DNA from: Bigelowiella natans CCMP2755
Taxonomy: Eukaryota; Cercozoa; Chlorarachniophyceae
Assembly: GCA_000320545.1 (NCBI GenBank)
Contig: ADNK01000913.1
Location: 1 to 32,669 of the forward strand
DNA: 32,669 nucleotides
Direction of reading: 5' to 3'
Below, in pieces: positions 1 through 11,454 of the stretch (positions are counted from its first letter, which is position 1; every line of letters starts with the position of its first letter). Position numbers and translations under genes: made by a program. Below the pieces are notes generated by a model. The model had not been told where the DNA came from, searched no databases, and saw nothing but the letters and a program-made list of their open reading frames with translations.

Positions 1-1575
1 CCTATCCCCCTGTGTGCCTTGCTTTCTCTTCTTTGTTCTTATATGCCTGCTGGTGGTTTTAGATTTACCATAAACGGCTTGGCGAAGAGGACCAGGCGAT
101 ATCATTCATCAATACGTGTGTGCTGCGAATATATTACACGATTCTATTCCAAAAATGACACACACATACACACACAAACACACACACGCACGCATACATA
201 ATTAAATTATATTGTGTGTTCGTAATATAATTATATGCCCCACCCCCACAGCTACTGGGGCGCAGGAGAAAGTGGACGTAGTCTCCGAGCCGGGGCCAAC
301 CTCGGCACATTGTTGAAGAACTCAAAAGCAACAGGGGGGGAGGGGGTTACTAGCCAAAGGTTGGGCCTTTTTATATACCCTTATGCTTTTCCATCTCACC
401 ACCTCCCTGTGCTATCGTTCCTACCCTTCATCAGCGAGTTTGGGTTCTGTGATCTGCTACGGCGTGCTTCAGAGCTGTATAACCCGATGGTATTATCTTC
501 CTCGACGCACCTCACACCGACCCCCCCCCTAAATTGAAAAATCGTTCTAATGTGAGAATCGCTAAAAAGAACACGCTTATGTGTGTGTCCTCTTATCTTT
601 AATCAGGCTTTTGCTTTCGTTTTGATGATTCTACAGCAGTGGTGAGAGGAGGAGGGGGAGGGGGAGGGGTAGTAGCAGTTTCATGTGTTAGACCGCGTAA
701 AGAAGGAGAGGGGTCAGGAAAGCTTTACCTTGAGTCTCATCAAATTACGCATATACACTTACGAATTTGGGGTGTTTGTGTGTTGTTGTTGTTGTTGTTT
801 GTGCGTGTTTGTGCGTGTTTGTTGATGCTACGATATGTGTCTTTTCTATTGTGAGAAGGAGCGGCGTCAATGCGGTGAACATGTACTGCGCCCAGATCTT
901 CCAGGATGTGGGGTTTGAGGTGGGAATAGCACATTGCCAGTCGTAACGAGCACACATCGATGATTGATTGCTGTGAGCGAAGAAATCATTTATGAAGTGA
1001 TCGAAGTCACCATTTGTTTTCTACTCACCAATGAAGAAACATAGTTTTTAAAAAATAATAATAATCGGGGAATGTAACGAAGCATGCACCGCACGCTTTC
1101 GAACCAGCGCGCGGACGCGGATGGATTGGAGAGTAGCGATTAGGATTATGGGCCAGAACTTGCCCCCATGTCCCTTTTTTCCCATGATGACTGGTAGGCA
1201 GCACCTGATAGTTACTAACTGCGCCTTAGAATACCGACCAAGCTGGGGTGTACATCATGACAGTTCAGGTGTTTGGAGTGCTTCTCAGCGTTTATCTGTA
1301 AGTCATCAACCCCTCCCCCCCCATAACATACATATCCGGTGGCGCCGGGTGTCTGTGTTGTGTGTGTTTGTTTGCGCGTGTTGCGAATAATAATGCATAT
1401 ATGTTGTTTCCGTGTGCATGCGTGCGCCCGCGTGTGTGTTTGTGTGTGTGTGTGTGTGTGCGGCGCGCACGCATTTGGCCCATTGAAAGGGTGGAACGAG
1501 CAGGAAGGCTCACGTTGCTGTGTACAAGGTTTGATAGTACTATCGCTAATCCATCCGAGTTATTATTAATATTTG

Positions 1576-1644
<69 letters not shown>

Positions 1645-1725
1645 GAGCTCTTCCCTTGCGTCGACCTTCATCTCATATACACATTAACAGCATTGTTGGA
1701 ATGGCCAGCACCCTTCTCATCATGG

Positions 1726-1758
<33 letters not shown>

Positions 1759-2315
1759 ATTATCGTCAGTAATATAAGGAGGAGGAGGAGAGGCTGAGGG
1801 GAAGATATTGTGAATGCTCTGAACTGTACGCAGCCAAAAGGAAAAACAGAAAGTTGATCCAACTGCACGTGTAGCAATCAATTTATGTCCCACTTCCCTC
1901 ATCAAACGTGCTCGAAGCATTTTCTCTAACCCCCCCCTCTCCCTGTACGTGAATGAGTTATTATTTCCGTTCTCAGGCGTGTACTTCTGGGAGAAAGATC
2001 GAGGTTGTTAGTGAGTGTTAGAAGGACAGTGAGTGCGACATTATCATCATCATCACCACCATCGCCATTGTAATCTTTATGATGGCTACACCGGCTGCTT
2101 ATTTAAATGCAGCAAGTTATATCCTGTATGAGAGGCGGTCGCACATGGGGTCTTCTCTTATGAGTAATGAGTAGTGATCGCCGTCCATTCATTGGTTGTT
2201 TTCTTCGCATGTCAATGACTCGACTGGAATGTGCGACTACTATCGATAATGTGCTCGATCAACCAGGGAGAGACCCTCCGGATTTAGCTCTGCCCGCGAC
2301 TATGGTAGCGTCTTT

Positions 2316-2360
<45 letters not shown>

Positions 2361-2712
2361 TTTCCAAGAGAGAAGTAGAAGAAGCAGCACGGGTGGAAAT
2401 AGAGATATGATGGAAGTTCATTCTGGGGGTAGGTGTATATGCTAAGCTTCGCTATCGGACTTGGGCCTATTCCTTGGTAGCCACCCACACACACACACAC
2501 ACAAAATCATATTTACATATAGGCGCGCGCGCGCGCGCGTGTGTGTATGTGCGTTTGTGCATGTTAATGTCGGGCATTTAACATTTGGTAAGGCGACGAT
2601 GCATGTACTCAGGCTCGTAATTAACGAGATATTTCCCGACGACGCACGAGGCACTGCCGGGTATTATCATCATTCGAATGTGTCTACGCGCATTAATATA
2701 AATTGTATATTA

Positions 2713-2781
<69 letters not shown>

Positions 2782-3251
2782 CTGTATTCGATGGAGGTGT
2801 ATTGTATATTGTGTTGACTTTAATTAGCCCAGATTACTAGGTCTGTAACAGTAGTTTCACGTTTATTGAAATGTGACCGACGATGCGGCGTATCATGAAT
2901 ATTTTGTTGGGCCTACTTTGATTGTTATAGATCGATGGCTGTCCTGGTCAACTGGGTCGTTACTGAGAGACTCAATGCAATAGACGATTCGACCTGCTAG
3001 TAGCCCTTTAGTACTCGTTTGCCGGTTATTATAGATCGAAGAGACACCACAAACTTCTACTTGAGAACATGATTTTTGCGATGGTGCGGATGTGCTCTGT
3101 ATGATTATATTTGTTATCAGGTGAGCGCGTTTTTAGTGACGCAATTCTTCCAGACTATGGACTCTGCTATGGGCTCCTACGGCGTTTTTTGGTGCTACAG
3201 TAGCTAGAGTGATGAGCGCACGCATTTTGCTATAGATGATGGATATGTAGA

Positions 3252-3294
<43 letters not shown>

Positions 3295-3486
3295 GCAGTC
3301 AAAAGGCACAGAATTCAATAATCTCAAAACGCACGCATATGTTACAACACTCATTATCACATTGTGATATTATTTCTGCTGCTCCTTGCAAGGTTCTTCA
3401 TGACGATATTGGCTACGGGATTTGTTTTCGTTCTAATCAACGGAGATGTAATAAAGTCGCGTGCTTCCCGCATTGGAGACCAATGA
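1..3486 (+). CDS. Sugar-porter family MFS transporter, C-terminal half (5' end outside window)
   Basis: Membrane transporter of the GLUT/sugar-porter type, likely moving a hexose or other polyol. Exons read by eye: 252-345 (central loop), 439-489, 607-641, 859-919, 1269-1297, 1490-1528, 1691-1725, about 2030-2069, 2433-2476, 2613-2660, 2931-2955 (or 2958), 3121-3191 and 3393-3486. Signature residues are visible in order: QQWSGVNAVNMY (TM7), VERAGR (the family's D-R-x-G-R-R loop after TM8), AIGLGPIPW at the end of TM10, and NEIFPDDARGTA (the family's E-x-P-x-x-x-R-G loop), followed by two hydrophobic segments and a short basic tail ending in TGA. Phases agree at all these joins except between 1725 and 2034, where a small exon at about 1977-2003 (frame VYFWEKDR) fits on its left side but not on its right. 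An open frame from base 3 to about 119 may be the TM6 exon. The substrate cannot be read from sequence. Confidence 0.8.
1579..1641 (+). repeat. Compound microsatellite (GT)n(GA)n
   Basis: About 15 GT units run straight into about 16 GA units, inside a sugar-porter intron. Confidence 0.95.
1726..1758 (+). repeat. Microsatellite (TAG)n
   Basis: Eleven TAG units start exactly at the donor GT of the intron after exon 1691-1725, so the splice site is part of the repeat. Confidence 0.9.
2326..2356 (+). repeat. Microsatellite (CT)n
   Basis: About 15 CT units, in an intron of the sugar-porter gene, extended by imperfect CCCTCT. Confidence 0.95.
2714..2779 (+). repeat. Compound microsatellite (TA)n(GA)n
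   Basis: About 18 TA units followed by about 15 GA units, in the sugar-porter intron 2661-2930. Confidence 0.95.
3250..3289 (+). repeat. Microsatellite (GA)n
   Basis: About 18 GA units in the last sugar-porter intron (3192-3392). Confidence 0.95.
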
Positions 3487-4788
3487 GGGAACAATGAGCA
3501 GCTATGTCGCCTTTCTTATGATGAATTTTACACTAATAAATTTGACTAACATTGATGCTTCGGAACTCGCCCCTAAATCATAATGTAAAGATAAGTCAAC
3601 GCAAGAAGCCGAAGAGAGGGTTGCCAAGTTAGCAGCAAAATGTAATAGCTGAGATTTGCGACCTTGCCCTGCATTATTTGCTTCGAAGATTCTTTAACTT
3701 CGACAATTGCCTGTCGACATGCCATGGAGGACAGCCTAGTACGTTTTGGCTGGCCTTGAAGGAACGACTCGCAATGTCTTGCTGGTTCATGTTCACTTTA
3801 ATTGCGCACAGTGTTATCACATGTGTAGTGTCGCCTCCATACAATCAGACCATTTGGCGCACCATTCATGATTATGTTCATTATATTCTCGCGAGCACTC
3901 AGGAACCAGGTGAAATGAACACACATGCATGCTCGCGTCTGCATGCATGATGTGGCACGCAACTGTGCTAGTGCATGTGTCACATGCTAGCATGCCATGC
4001 ATGCCCCTGATGTCAACATGTTTCTAAGCCGTGCTCATCGTTGGCTAGCTGATAACACCTGTCTAGCTGTGTGCATTGTGGCTTCGACTGATGCGAACAA
4101 GCGATGTTCACAAATGATGGATGCTGGCACGTGCGTGTTCAGCTTCATCACAGACCCGTCTCAAGAAGCACGCTAGCACGTGTGCAGATCAAGCGCGATG
4201 GCCAACATTTGTGACCGCCGACATGCGCTGTTTGAGTTGGCTGCAAATGGCCACCTTGTTGATTCCAATGGGAACGGTGGAAAGGCTCACACATCATGGA
4301 CAATGAACAATGAACAATGAAGAAAGCGTTGATCAAAACTACATGCGCCAGAACCACATGGGAGACAGGCATTTGCACGCAGCAGAGCCTCAACAACACT
4401 CGTTGCAAGGACTTGTCAGCACCCTGTTGGTGAGAGACACAAAAAATCAGCCGCATCCCATGGACATTGCACAACATTCGAGCAACGCCGGTCACCACCA
4501 CCATTTGCTGAAGCATTCTAGAGCATATTCCAGGAGTAAATTCAGTTGCAAAATCACGCGATCATTATTTACGGCAAATATACCAAAGAAACGACGACAT
4601 GAAAATAATAGTAACGGTTGAATCTGCACTGCACAGTGGTTGCAAGGCGTAGATCTAGGGGGGTAGTGCAGGGTACCTACTTCTCGAGATTTCTCCGCCT
4701 GCGTTTCGACGTGCCTATTGGGGGGAGGGATCGGTGATATTTGCCGCGAACGCATCCAAACCTAACTGCCAACGTGCATCGTGCGATC
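3487..4788. other. Intergenic spacer with CATG-rich stretch and dispersed-repeat copy
   Basis: No coding exon seen. About 3900-4010 is rich in GCATGC/CATGCATG palindromes. 4120-4440 holds a copy of the dispersed repeat found again at 21.9-22.4 kb. The last 250 bp before 4789 should contain the fucosidase promoter, but no recognisable core element stands out. Confidence 0.6.
4296..4440 (+). repeat. Dispersed repeat copy A
   Basis: Three GAACAAT-type units are followed by GAAGAAAGC-TTGATCAAA..., then CCACATGGGAGACAGGC, CAGCAG-GCCTCAACA and CACCCTGT. The same order, with many identical runs, recurs at 22218-22375. The preceding part (CACGCTAGCACG at about 4168) also has a counterpart near 22029. 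Confidence 0.8.
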
Positions 4789-5430
4789 ATGACGGTTGCG
4801 GCCTCTCTTCTTCTATTGCCTTTTCTAGCAAACACCAACGGCCTCACAAGGTGCTGTAATTTTTTGGATGCTGATGTGCGGTCTGATCGTGGGCACATTC
4901 ATGCTTTGTGCGCTTGCATGATGTACTGTGTGCAAGGTGTGTACACCGTGCGTCTTGCATGTGCACGAGACTTTATGTTACTGCATGCTAGGAGTGCTGT
5001 GTAGAAATCATCATTTCGTGCGGTTTTCCCTTCAAGGTTATGTATTTTTACTAGGGTTCCGAGACCCACTGCCGCACAGCTGCGATACCAACGCCATGAG
5101 ATTGCAGCATTGATCCATTTCAACATGGCAACATTCCAAAAGGTAGTGATAGCTTCAGCTTTTAGACGGGCTGCAAAGTAGATTGAGGATGATGAGTGTT
5201 CCTGCTGAGAATACAACTAGTCCACACAACTAACGAATTCAAACAACAGGACGGAGACCCTGGTTGCACTAAAGACAATTGGTTAGCAAAATCTTATCGT
5301 CTAATTCAGTCAATGCAGATGCTGAAACGTGTCGATTTTGCTCCATTCAGGAATACAAAGCAGCCATACGCTGTTGGCCCGAGCTCTGATCCCAGTAAGC
5401 GTGAACACATTCTCCCCACTCAAAACATGG

Positions 5431-5499
<69 letters not shown>

Positions 5500-6849
5500 G
5501 ACGGATATGATTATAAGTCTGGCACTGGTGCTATTTTCAGAAAGTTTCAATCCAACGAAGCTGAACACAACACAATGGGCTGAAGTAATGCAAAATCTCG
5601 GAGCAAAGCACGCAATCCTAACTGCAAAACACGGGTGTGGCTTTGGCCTGTGGCAATCAGACTACAAGTTCTCAGATGGATCAGAGTAATTGTTGTGAGG
5701 GCGTGATTTGTGAGTCGTGACACTGTGCACTCCATCCATTCAACGATAATGTAGGTATGGATATGATGTTGCCGGTGGCTTTGGGCGTGACGTTCTCCGT
5801 GAGTTCTCTGATTCAATGGAGCAAGCTGGCATTGGACACGGCTTCTACTATAGTCTCACCAACAACTTCTTTCTCAATGTATACAAGCACGAGGTGCAGC
5901 CCCCCTCTACGCTCATTCCGAACCAGAAGAACGTGACCCAGCAAGGTAGTGGCTTGCTTGGCGTTGGTGCCGGCGTTGAAAATGTCGCCAGAATCGCGTT
6001 TTGTTTCCGTACTGTGATAATTCTTGTCCATCTCTGTTGTGCGCTGCAGAATTCGAAGATCTCGCCGTCCACCAAGTAGAGGAGCTCTGGAGCAAATACG
6101 GCGCTCTGGATGAGATCTGGTTTGATGGCGGATACACGGGATCCCTCAAGGACAAGCTCAGCGCACTTCTCGCCAAATACCAACCGAACGCAACCGCATT
6201 TGGCGGTGATGGCGTCAGCCCAAGCCCCGCATGTTGGGTGGGTACCGAATCTGGAGAGCCTGGCGCTGAGATATGGAGCACCGGCACGGATAGCCACGGC
6301 GATCCAGATTCCCAGGTCTTTTGCCCGAAGACGTGCGACACGACACTTCAGGACGGGGACGCATGGTTTTACAAGGAGGGCTTGTCGATTCGCTCTCTAT
6401 CGACCATGATAGCGGTGTACCACGCCACCGTCGGTATGAATGGCGTCCTGGAACTCGACTTCGCGATCGATCGGACGGGGAGGGTGCACGATTCCCACGC
6501 CGAGCTCTACAAAGCTCTGGGGGACTGGGTTCGGGCATGCTACGGCACTCCCGTGGCGCAACAGGCCAACAGAACTAACGAGGTGACGCTGCCTGCAGGA
6601 ACCCCGATTGACCGAGTGACTCTCTCCGAGGACATTGCAGAAGGACAGCTCATCAGAAGCTTCACCGTGCAAGTCATGCCAAAGGGCGGCTTCGAATGGA
6701 AAGTAGTAGCCAAGGGCCAGTCTGTTGGAAATAAAAGGATCGTTCTCTTCGACAAGATTGACGCTGAGAAGGTCAAAGTGAGCGTGGATGAAGCAGTCGG
6801 CACACCATATCTGAGTGTGAAGATTCACGCCCCGTGTGCAAGTGAATGA
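4789..6849 (+). CDS. Alpha-L-fucosidase, glycoside hydrolase family 29, secreted
   Basis: Hydrolyses terminal alpha-L-fucose from glycans or sulfated polysaccharides. Seven exons with matching phases: 4789-4850, 5055-5142, 5250-5281, 5351-5394, 5541-5685, 5755-5945 and 6050-6849, giving 453 aa, a normal GH29 length. Residues 1-18 form a signal peptide (hydrophobic VAASLLLLPFLA core), so the enzyme should be secreted or lysosomal. GH29 landmarks: PRPTAAQLRYQ then IHFNMATF (about residue 41), FNPTKLNTTQWAEV, AILTAKHGCGFGLW (about residue 105), the EIWFDGGY strand whose Asp213 is the expected nucleophile, and a C-terminal beta-sandwich region. Most GH29 enzymes have His-His-Asp/Glu-Gly-Phe where this one has His-Gly-Cys-Gly-Phe. 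The fourth intron holds a compound (AT)n(GT)n repeat. A polyadenylation-like AATAAA follows at 6946. The start is the only ATG giving a signal peptide and the right phase into exon 2. Confidence 0.92.
5435..5499 (+). repeat. Compound microsatellite (AT)n(GT)n
   Basis: About 20 AT units followed by about 12 GT units, in fucosidase intron 4. Confidence 0.95.
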
Positions 6850-7566
6850 TACGATCGGCTGGAGTACGTAAGATCTATAACTGAGCGGATGTAGCATGCA
6901 ACCTAACTACGCCTGTGTGCGCAAGGATGTATAAACGATAAAACAAATAAAATTGTTCGAAACGGTTTGCGCACTGAATGTAGACGGGCGTCATGCTTTG
7001 TGCATGCGTGATTCGAAGATGTGCCACACATTTAGCGAAACGCTCGTACGTACACGCTGAATAATGCTTATTGCGGTGATATATAATATAATAATAATGC
7101 AATAAAACTATGTTGTTGTGTTTTTGGGCATATGGAATCAGCTATTCTACTACATTGTACAGCTCGGTGCCATCGTAGCGCCAAGTCTGTGCATGTATGC
7201 ACACGTTTTTGTCGATTCAAGAGTGCATGTTGAAATACATGCAGCACGCTACGATGCATCATATTGGGCTGAAAAATCGACACGAACAGGCGGTGCGCCA
7301 CGCACATAGTATTACAAAGTAAATTTGTACATGGTGTGTGGGCACACAACTAGACAAGTGCATAGTCATGTGCATATGTCGTACACATACATTGCATGCA
7401 TGCATACACAGGATTATGCACGGCACTGTGAACGTAGCTTTGAAATTTACTGCTCATCGTTACCATCGATCAATCTGAAGCGGGTACTAAGCGCTCCGCA
7501 TCATCCAATGCTGATATTCTTTGCATGAGCAAATGGCCTCTCGACAGTCAACGACTAATGCAAGGG
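6850..7566. other. Convergent intergenic spacer
   Basis: Between the stop codons of the + fucosidase and the - coiled-coil gene. AT-rich with CATG-rich stretches (7180-7420, including GCATGCATGCATAC near 7394). It holds the fucosidase polyadenylation-like AATAAA and further AATAAA-like tracts at 7090-7110. No gene seen. Confidence 0.6.
6946..6951 (+). terminator. Polyadenylation-type AATAAA after the fucosidase gene
   Basis: AATAAA lies about 97 nt downstream of the fucosidase stop codon, the expected place for a eukaryotic polyadenylation signal. This is motif and position only; whether this organism uses AATAAA is not known. Confidence 0.4.
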
Positions 7567-9820
7567 CTACGAGGCCCATTTTGTAGACAACCCCGGAATA
7601 TTGCTTTTCTGCATATTACTAAAAGATTTCTTCCCGCCCATGAAATACTCCTTTACCACGACCTCTTGTGGTTTTTTGACGTTGTAGTGATCCTGCCCTA
7701 TGGTTCCAGGTCTGTAGGCTCTATCAATCGGTTTTTTCCTCATGTGCTCTAATCGACCCACAGTCGTGTCTTCAAACCTGCAGTATTGTGTGGGGGAGAG
7801 ATCGCAACGGAGGCGGGTATTAGTTTTGGAAGAAGAACGGCTTCGAGTTAAAGAAATCAAGCCGAAGATGTGAATTACGTAGGCCAGGTCTTGGGGTCCT
7901 GTAGCTTTCGTGTCCTATCTTTAACAATTTTCTGGAGAAGTGATAGAAGAGTTATCTCATCCCTCGATGAAACGGTATGAACGGAAATGATGAAAGACAC
8001 GGAATAAAAAAAAGTCTTTGGAAACAAAAATCACTGACTGCAACAAGATTATTCTTACAAATGTCCAATAATGTGAGTCCTCACCTGTTGCAATATCTTT
8101 GCTTCCTCCTTACGATCGGATTCAGCCTGCCTGAGCGGATCTTTGATGTTCTTCGTGGAGTACCGACCATAATGCCTAGAATAGGAGCAAGAATGAATTT
8201 TCTAATTTGAAGCTTCCCCAGCATGCAACTATATTGAGTAGTAAGCACACCAGGCCAGGCCACCCTCCCAAAAAGCATTAATGCAAAGAATTGCACCTGT
8301 GAGCGTCCAACGGGTTGTATTCGTCTTCGAGAATAATGTCACCGAACAACATCTTACTGTTCGTAGTTTTCAAAAAGTCGTCGAAAAGCTTTCTGGAAGA
8401 TAATTCAACGAAAATTAGAAATTGATCTGTGCACGTGGACACAGCCAAACACCAAATCTACGGGAACAATCTGAGTCGGGGGAACCGGTTTATGCTGGCA
8501 GAGCTGTGACTACCTTTTCCGATCAGACATCTCCTCATAATTCATACTCCGGACGTGATTCTCTATTTGGCCGTATATCGGCTCGTAGACTTCGTGGACC
8601 CATTGATCATACCTAGAAGGACAAAAAATTGATAATGGTGCTATCAGAACGGTGTTTTATCATTCCTTAAAGTGGAGGACAATGTGCTTTCTTTACTGTC
8701 TTTTGCTGATCTGTTTATGATAAGCCCCTCTCGAAAAAAATGGCGAATCGGTATTTGTGATTCGAAGCAGTACAGTTCTTTTCTTTTCCGCTGCATGGTG
8801 TCTTCCCTTGCGTTCAGCATGTCAGCCACATCGCCCTGTTATATGTAACACGGTCTCAGTCCATAGTAGAAATATGCAACACTTTGAAGTAGGATAAGTG
8901 ATGTAAGCGAAGTTTGATACATTGACAAAGTCGAGGGTATCCTCCACGGCTCTCATGGTGCTTTGAAATTTTTGGTCCTCCTTATCCAGATTCATGGCGC
9001 GCATTCTCTGAGTCCGTTTCTGTTGCACAAAAAGATACGTGTTTATATTTACAAATATTACTCCGTGACAAATACTTGCATGGTGCATTATACATCCCAA
9101 TTATTTTGAATATCGACACAATTTTGCAGAGGTATGAGTGTATGCGTGCATCTATGCTTGTGTTATAGAGTAAAACTAAAAAACTGCAGCCCAAATTCAT
9201 AGTCTCATAAAGCAAAATTAGGCTGAGAATCTGACATGAATTTCTTCAGCTCGCTGTTCAAACTCCAGTTTTTTCTCCTCCCTTTTTTCCATCATACGCT
9301 TTGCTGCTCTGCTTAATTGTGTTGTGCGAACGGGTTCCGATTCCTTCAAATAAACAAATGAAAGTAGAGGTTAAGTTTCTCATCCTCATTCAGCCTTGTT
9401 CGTTTGAATTGAACGATTTAAATGAATTTACCCTTGGCGACTCTTGCTGTAAATCGTCAAGATCTTCAAGTAACTTTGGTGAATAAATCCGGACTGTCCC
9501 TTCGGCTGCTTTACCTCCCCCGCCCATTGTCATCATCCCCGTTGAGTTCATCGTGGCGCTGCCCTCCTTATTTTCGGCTTTCAGTTTCCACGTCGTTTCG
9601 TTGGGTAGAGTGGTGTTGTGCGAATCTGTTACGATTGCTATGTCGCACATGGAAAGTAGTTGTCGCAGAGTAAAAACGCCTTGCATTCTGGACATTCGAG
9701 ACTCGCTCCAGAAGGAAAGATAGTCACTCCATTAAAACAGAAATATGAAACTGCACGCGGATTCCCGTTTTTCATTTGCGACAAGAGTTTTTTACAGGAA
9801 CAGTGAGAAAGACACGGCAT
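7567..9820 (-). CDS. Charged coiled-coil protein with an N-terminal Cys cluster (possibly FAM228-like)
   Basis: I do not recognise this protein with certainty. Exons on the minus strand, high to low: 9820-9649, 9625-9432, 9343-9236, 9019-8921, 8835-8774, 8612-8514, 8392-8297, 8175-8085, 7931-7879 and 7777-7567, totalling 394 aa. All joins from the second exon onward keep phase. The N-terminus has HCSC and, about 40 residues later, ECPECKAFLLC, a plausible small zinc site. The middle is lysine/glutamate-rich helix (RRAAKRMMEKREEKKLE-type text), and the C-terminal half has aromatic-rich conserved-looking segments (YDQWVHEVYEPIYGQI, LFGDIILEDEYNPLDAH, LQDPKTWPTFEDTT). The 'EP(I/L)...FL..T...F.D.I....YNP' pattern reminds me of the FAM228 family of cilium-associated proteins, but this is only a resemblance. 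The first junction requires a 23-nt intron; alternatively translation starts in the second exon's frame near 9695. Confidence 0.72.
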
Positions 9821-10133
9821 TTTATGATGTTTGCGCTGGTATTAGGTCTAGTAACTCCCAAGATTCGGCTCGGTTGAGATGGGAATGGGGAGGGAGGGGA
9901 TGATGATAGGGATAGCAGATTTCGATGTTGTTCTTGTTCTAATTGCGAATGTCTTGCTGAATCCACGGAGAATCTGGAAAAACGAATGCATTCTTGCGAT
10001 TTTTTTGATGAGAAGCATCTTCTTTGATTTGCATTTTTGCTTTGAACAAAGTTCGATTCATTCGAATATTCTTCGAATATTGAAGCTCAATGCTGATCTT
10101 CCTCGATTTACGCTAGGAATCCTGCACGTGAGC
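9821..10133. promoter_or_regulatory. Divergent promoter region between coiled-coil and EF-hand genes
   Basis: 313 bp separate the two start codons, on opposite strands, so both promoters and 5' UTRs must lie here unless undetected 5' exons exist. It contains TTCGAATATTCTTCGAATATT, a repeated TTCGAAT motif near 10060-10080. No TATA box is clear. Confidence 0.5.
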
Positions 10134-11454
10134 ATGTCTGGAAAAAGTGTGGAAGCAGTAGTTCGCAGAGCTCAGCAAGATTCGAACGCCAAAGCACTCC
10201 AATGGTATGACGACAGCAGAAAGGGCAAAACTGCAAAGCAGGCAAAGTTCCTTGAGATTCGAAAAGCCCTTTACGATGCAGTAAATTCGAACCCGAAAAA
10301 CCCAATAAACAGGAAAGAGTTTTGCCAGGCCATGGAAAAGATCAACATGTCAAAGCCTTCTGCAAAACTGTTATTCGCTGATGTGGCTAGTGGGGGCCGA
10401 ACGATCTCCTTCGCAAAGCTTGATGGTTATCTTGATAGAACTGCCACCAAGTATGCAATCCAAAAGTTCAAGGCGGCAAGGGGTCGGGATCGTTACGTTG
10501 ACTTAAAGGAATTCATAAATTTCATGCATAGAGAAGGAATGCCCAGATCTAGGGCAAAGAGGATATACGCCACTGTAGATGCAAATATGGATGGCCATCT
10601 AACTCTTGTCGAGTTCCGTGACTGGGCATCAGAGCTTCTCAAGCTTCAAGCGATTGAACAGGAGTTTCTCGACAAAGCTAATTGGCCAACGAGCGTGCGC
10701 AGCAGGCAAAGCGTTGCTCCGGCCAAACAGAAAACCAGTACCAAATCCGAACTAAAGCACACTCCTAAGGCTAAAAAAAAAGAGACTCCGAAGCCAGATG
10801 TCACAGCTCTGAACCAGAAGTTGTCGAATCTTGAAACAAAGAAGGGTATTAAGTGGTATGATGACAGCAGAGCGGGACGCACTAAGAAACAAGCTGAATA
10901 TGAAGCACTAAGAAAAGCTATTATGAATTCCTTTGACACTAATAGTAGCGGAAAGATTGGGAAAAAGGAATTTGTCGCTGCATTGGCTGCAATGAAGCCA
11001 CCTATGGGAAAGAAGAATGCGCTGAGACTTTATAATGACATTACCAACGGGTTTGGTACTATATCAATGGCCAAGTTGGATGGCTACCTTGACAAGACGG
11101 CAGTATCTCTCGCGATCCAAAAATACAAAAAGATGAGGGGCTCTGATCGTTACATCGATCCAAAGGTAAAAAAAGTCCAGAAGAATGTAGACCATCATAA
11201 GAAATACGCCATAATATCTATTAAAACATCCTGAATTTCAGCATTTAATAGCACTTCGTTGCGAATAATGCCCTGCCATTTAGGAGTTCGTGGCATACAT
11301 GGAGGATGAGGGCCTTTCTTCGAGGAAAGCAAGAACGCTTTTCCGCAAAGTAGATTCAAATCACGATGGTCGAATCAGATTGAAGGAATTTAGAGATTGG
11401 GCTTCCGACAATCTCAAAGTCAAAGTTATCGAACAGCAGTTTATGGATTTTTAA
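10134..11454 (+). CDS. EF-hand calcium-binding protein with internal duplication
   Basis: Two exons, 10134-11165 and 11284-11454, encode about 400 aa. The protein is two copies of a roughly 160-residue module. Each begins with W-Y-D-D-S-R-x-G-[KR]-T-x-K-Q-A (residues about 23 and 240), followed by a degenerate and then a canonical EF-hand. Canonical loops are DANMDGHLTLVEF (about residue 148) and DSNHDGRIRLKEF (about residue 367). The loop starting DTNSSGKIGKKEF (about 267) looks functional, and NSNPKNPINRKEF (about 52) lacks the key acidic ligands. A lysine-rich linker (residues about 195-230) joins the modules. It probably acts as a cytosolic calcium sensor or buffer; the partner is unknown. 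The ATG at 10134 is chosen because the open frame upstream to 9879 is hydrophobic and low quality. The intron removes the run-on frame after residue 344 and restores the second module's last EF-hand. Confidence 0.88.

Noticed and set aside
4310-4621. Open frame over dispersed repeat copy A (begins MNNEES)
   Set aside because: It resembles the frame in copy B, but both follow a heptamer repeat and are interrupted differently; nucleotide similarity alone explains it.
9879-10133. Upstream extension of the EF-hand open frame
   Set aside because: The extra 85 residues are hydrophobic, low in conserved character and lie in the divergent promoter; the ATG at 10134 gives a sensible soluble start.
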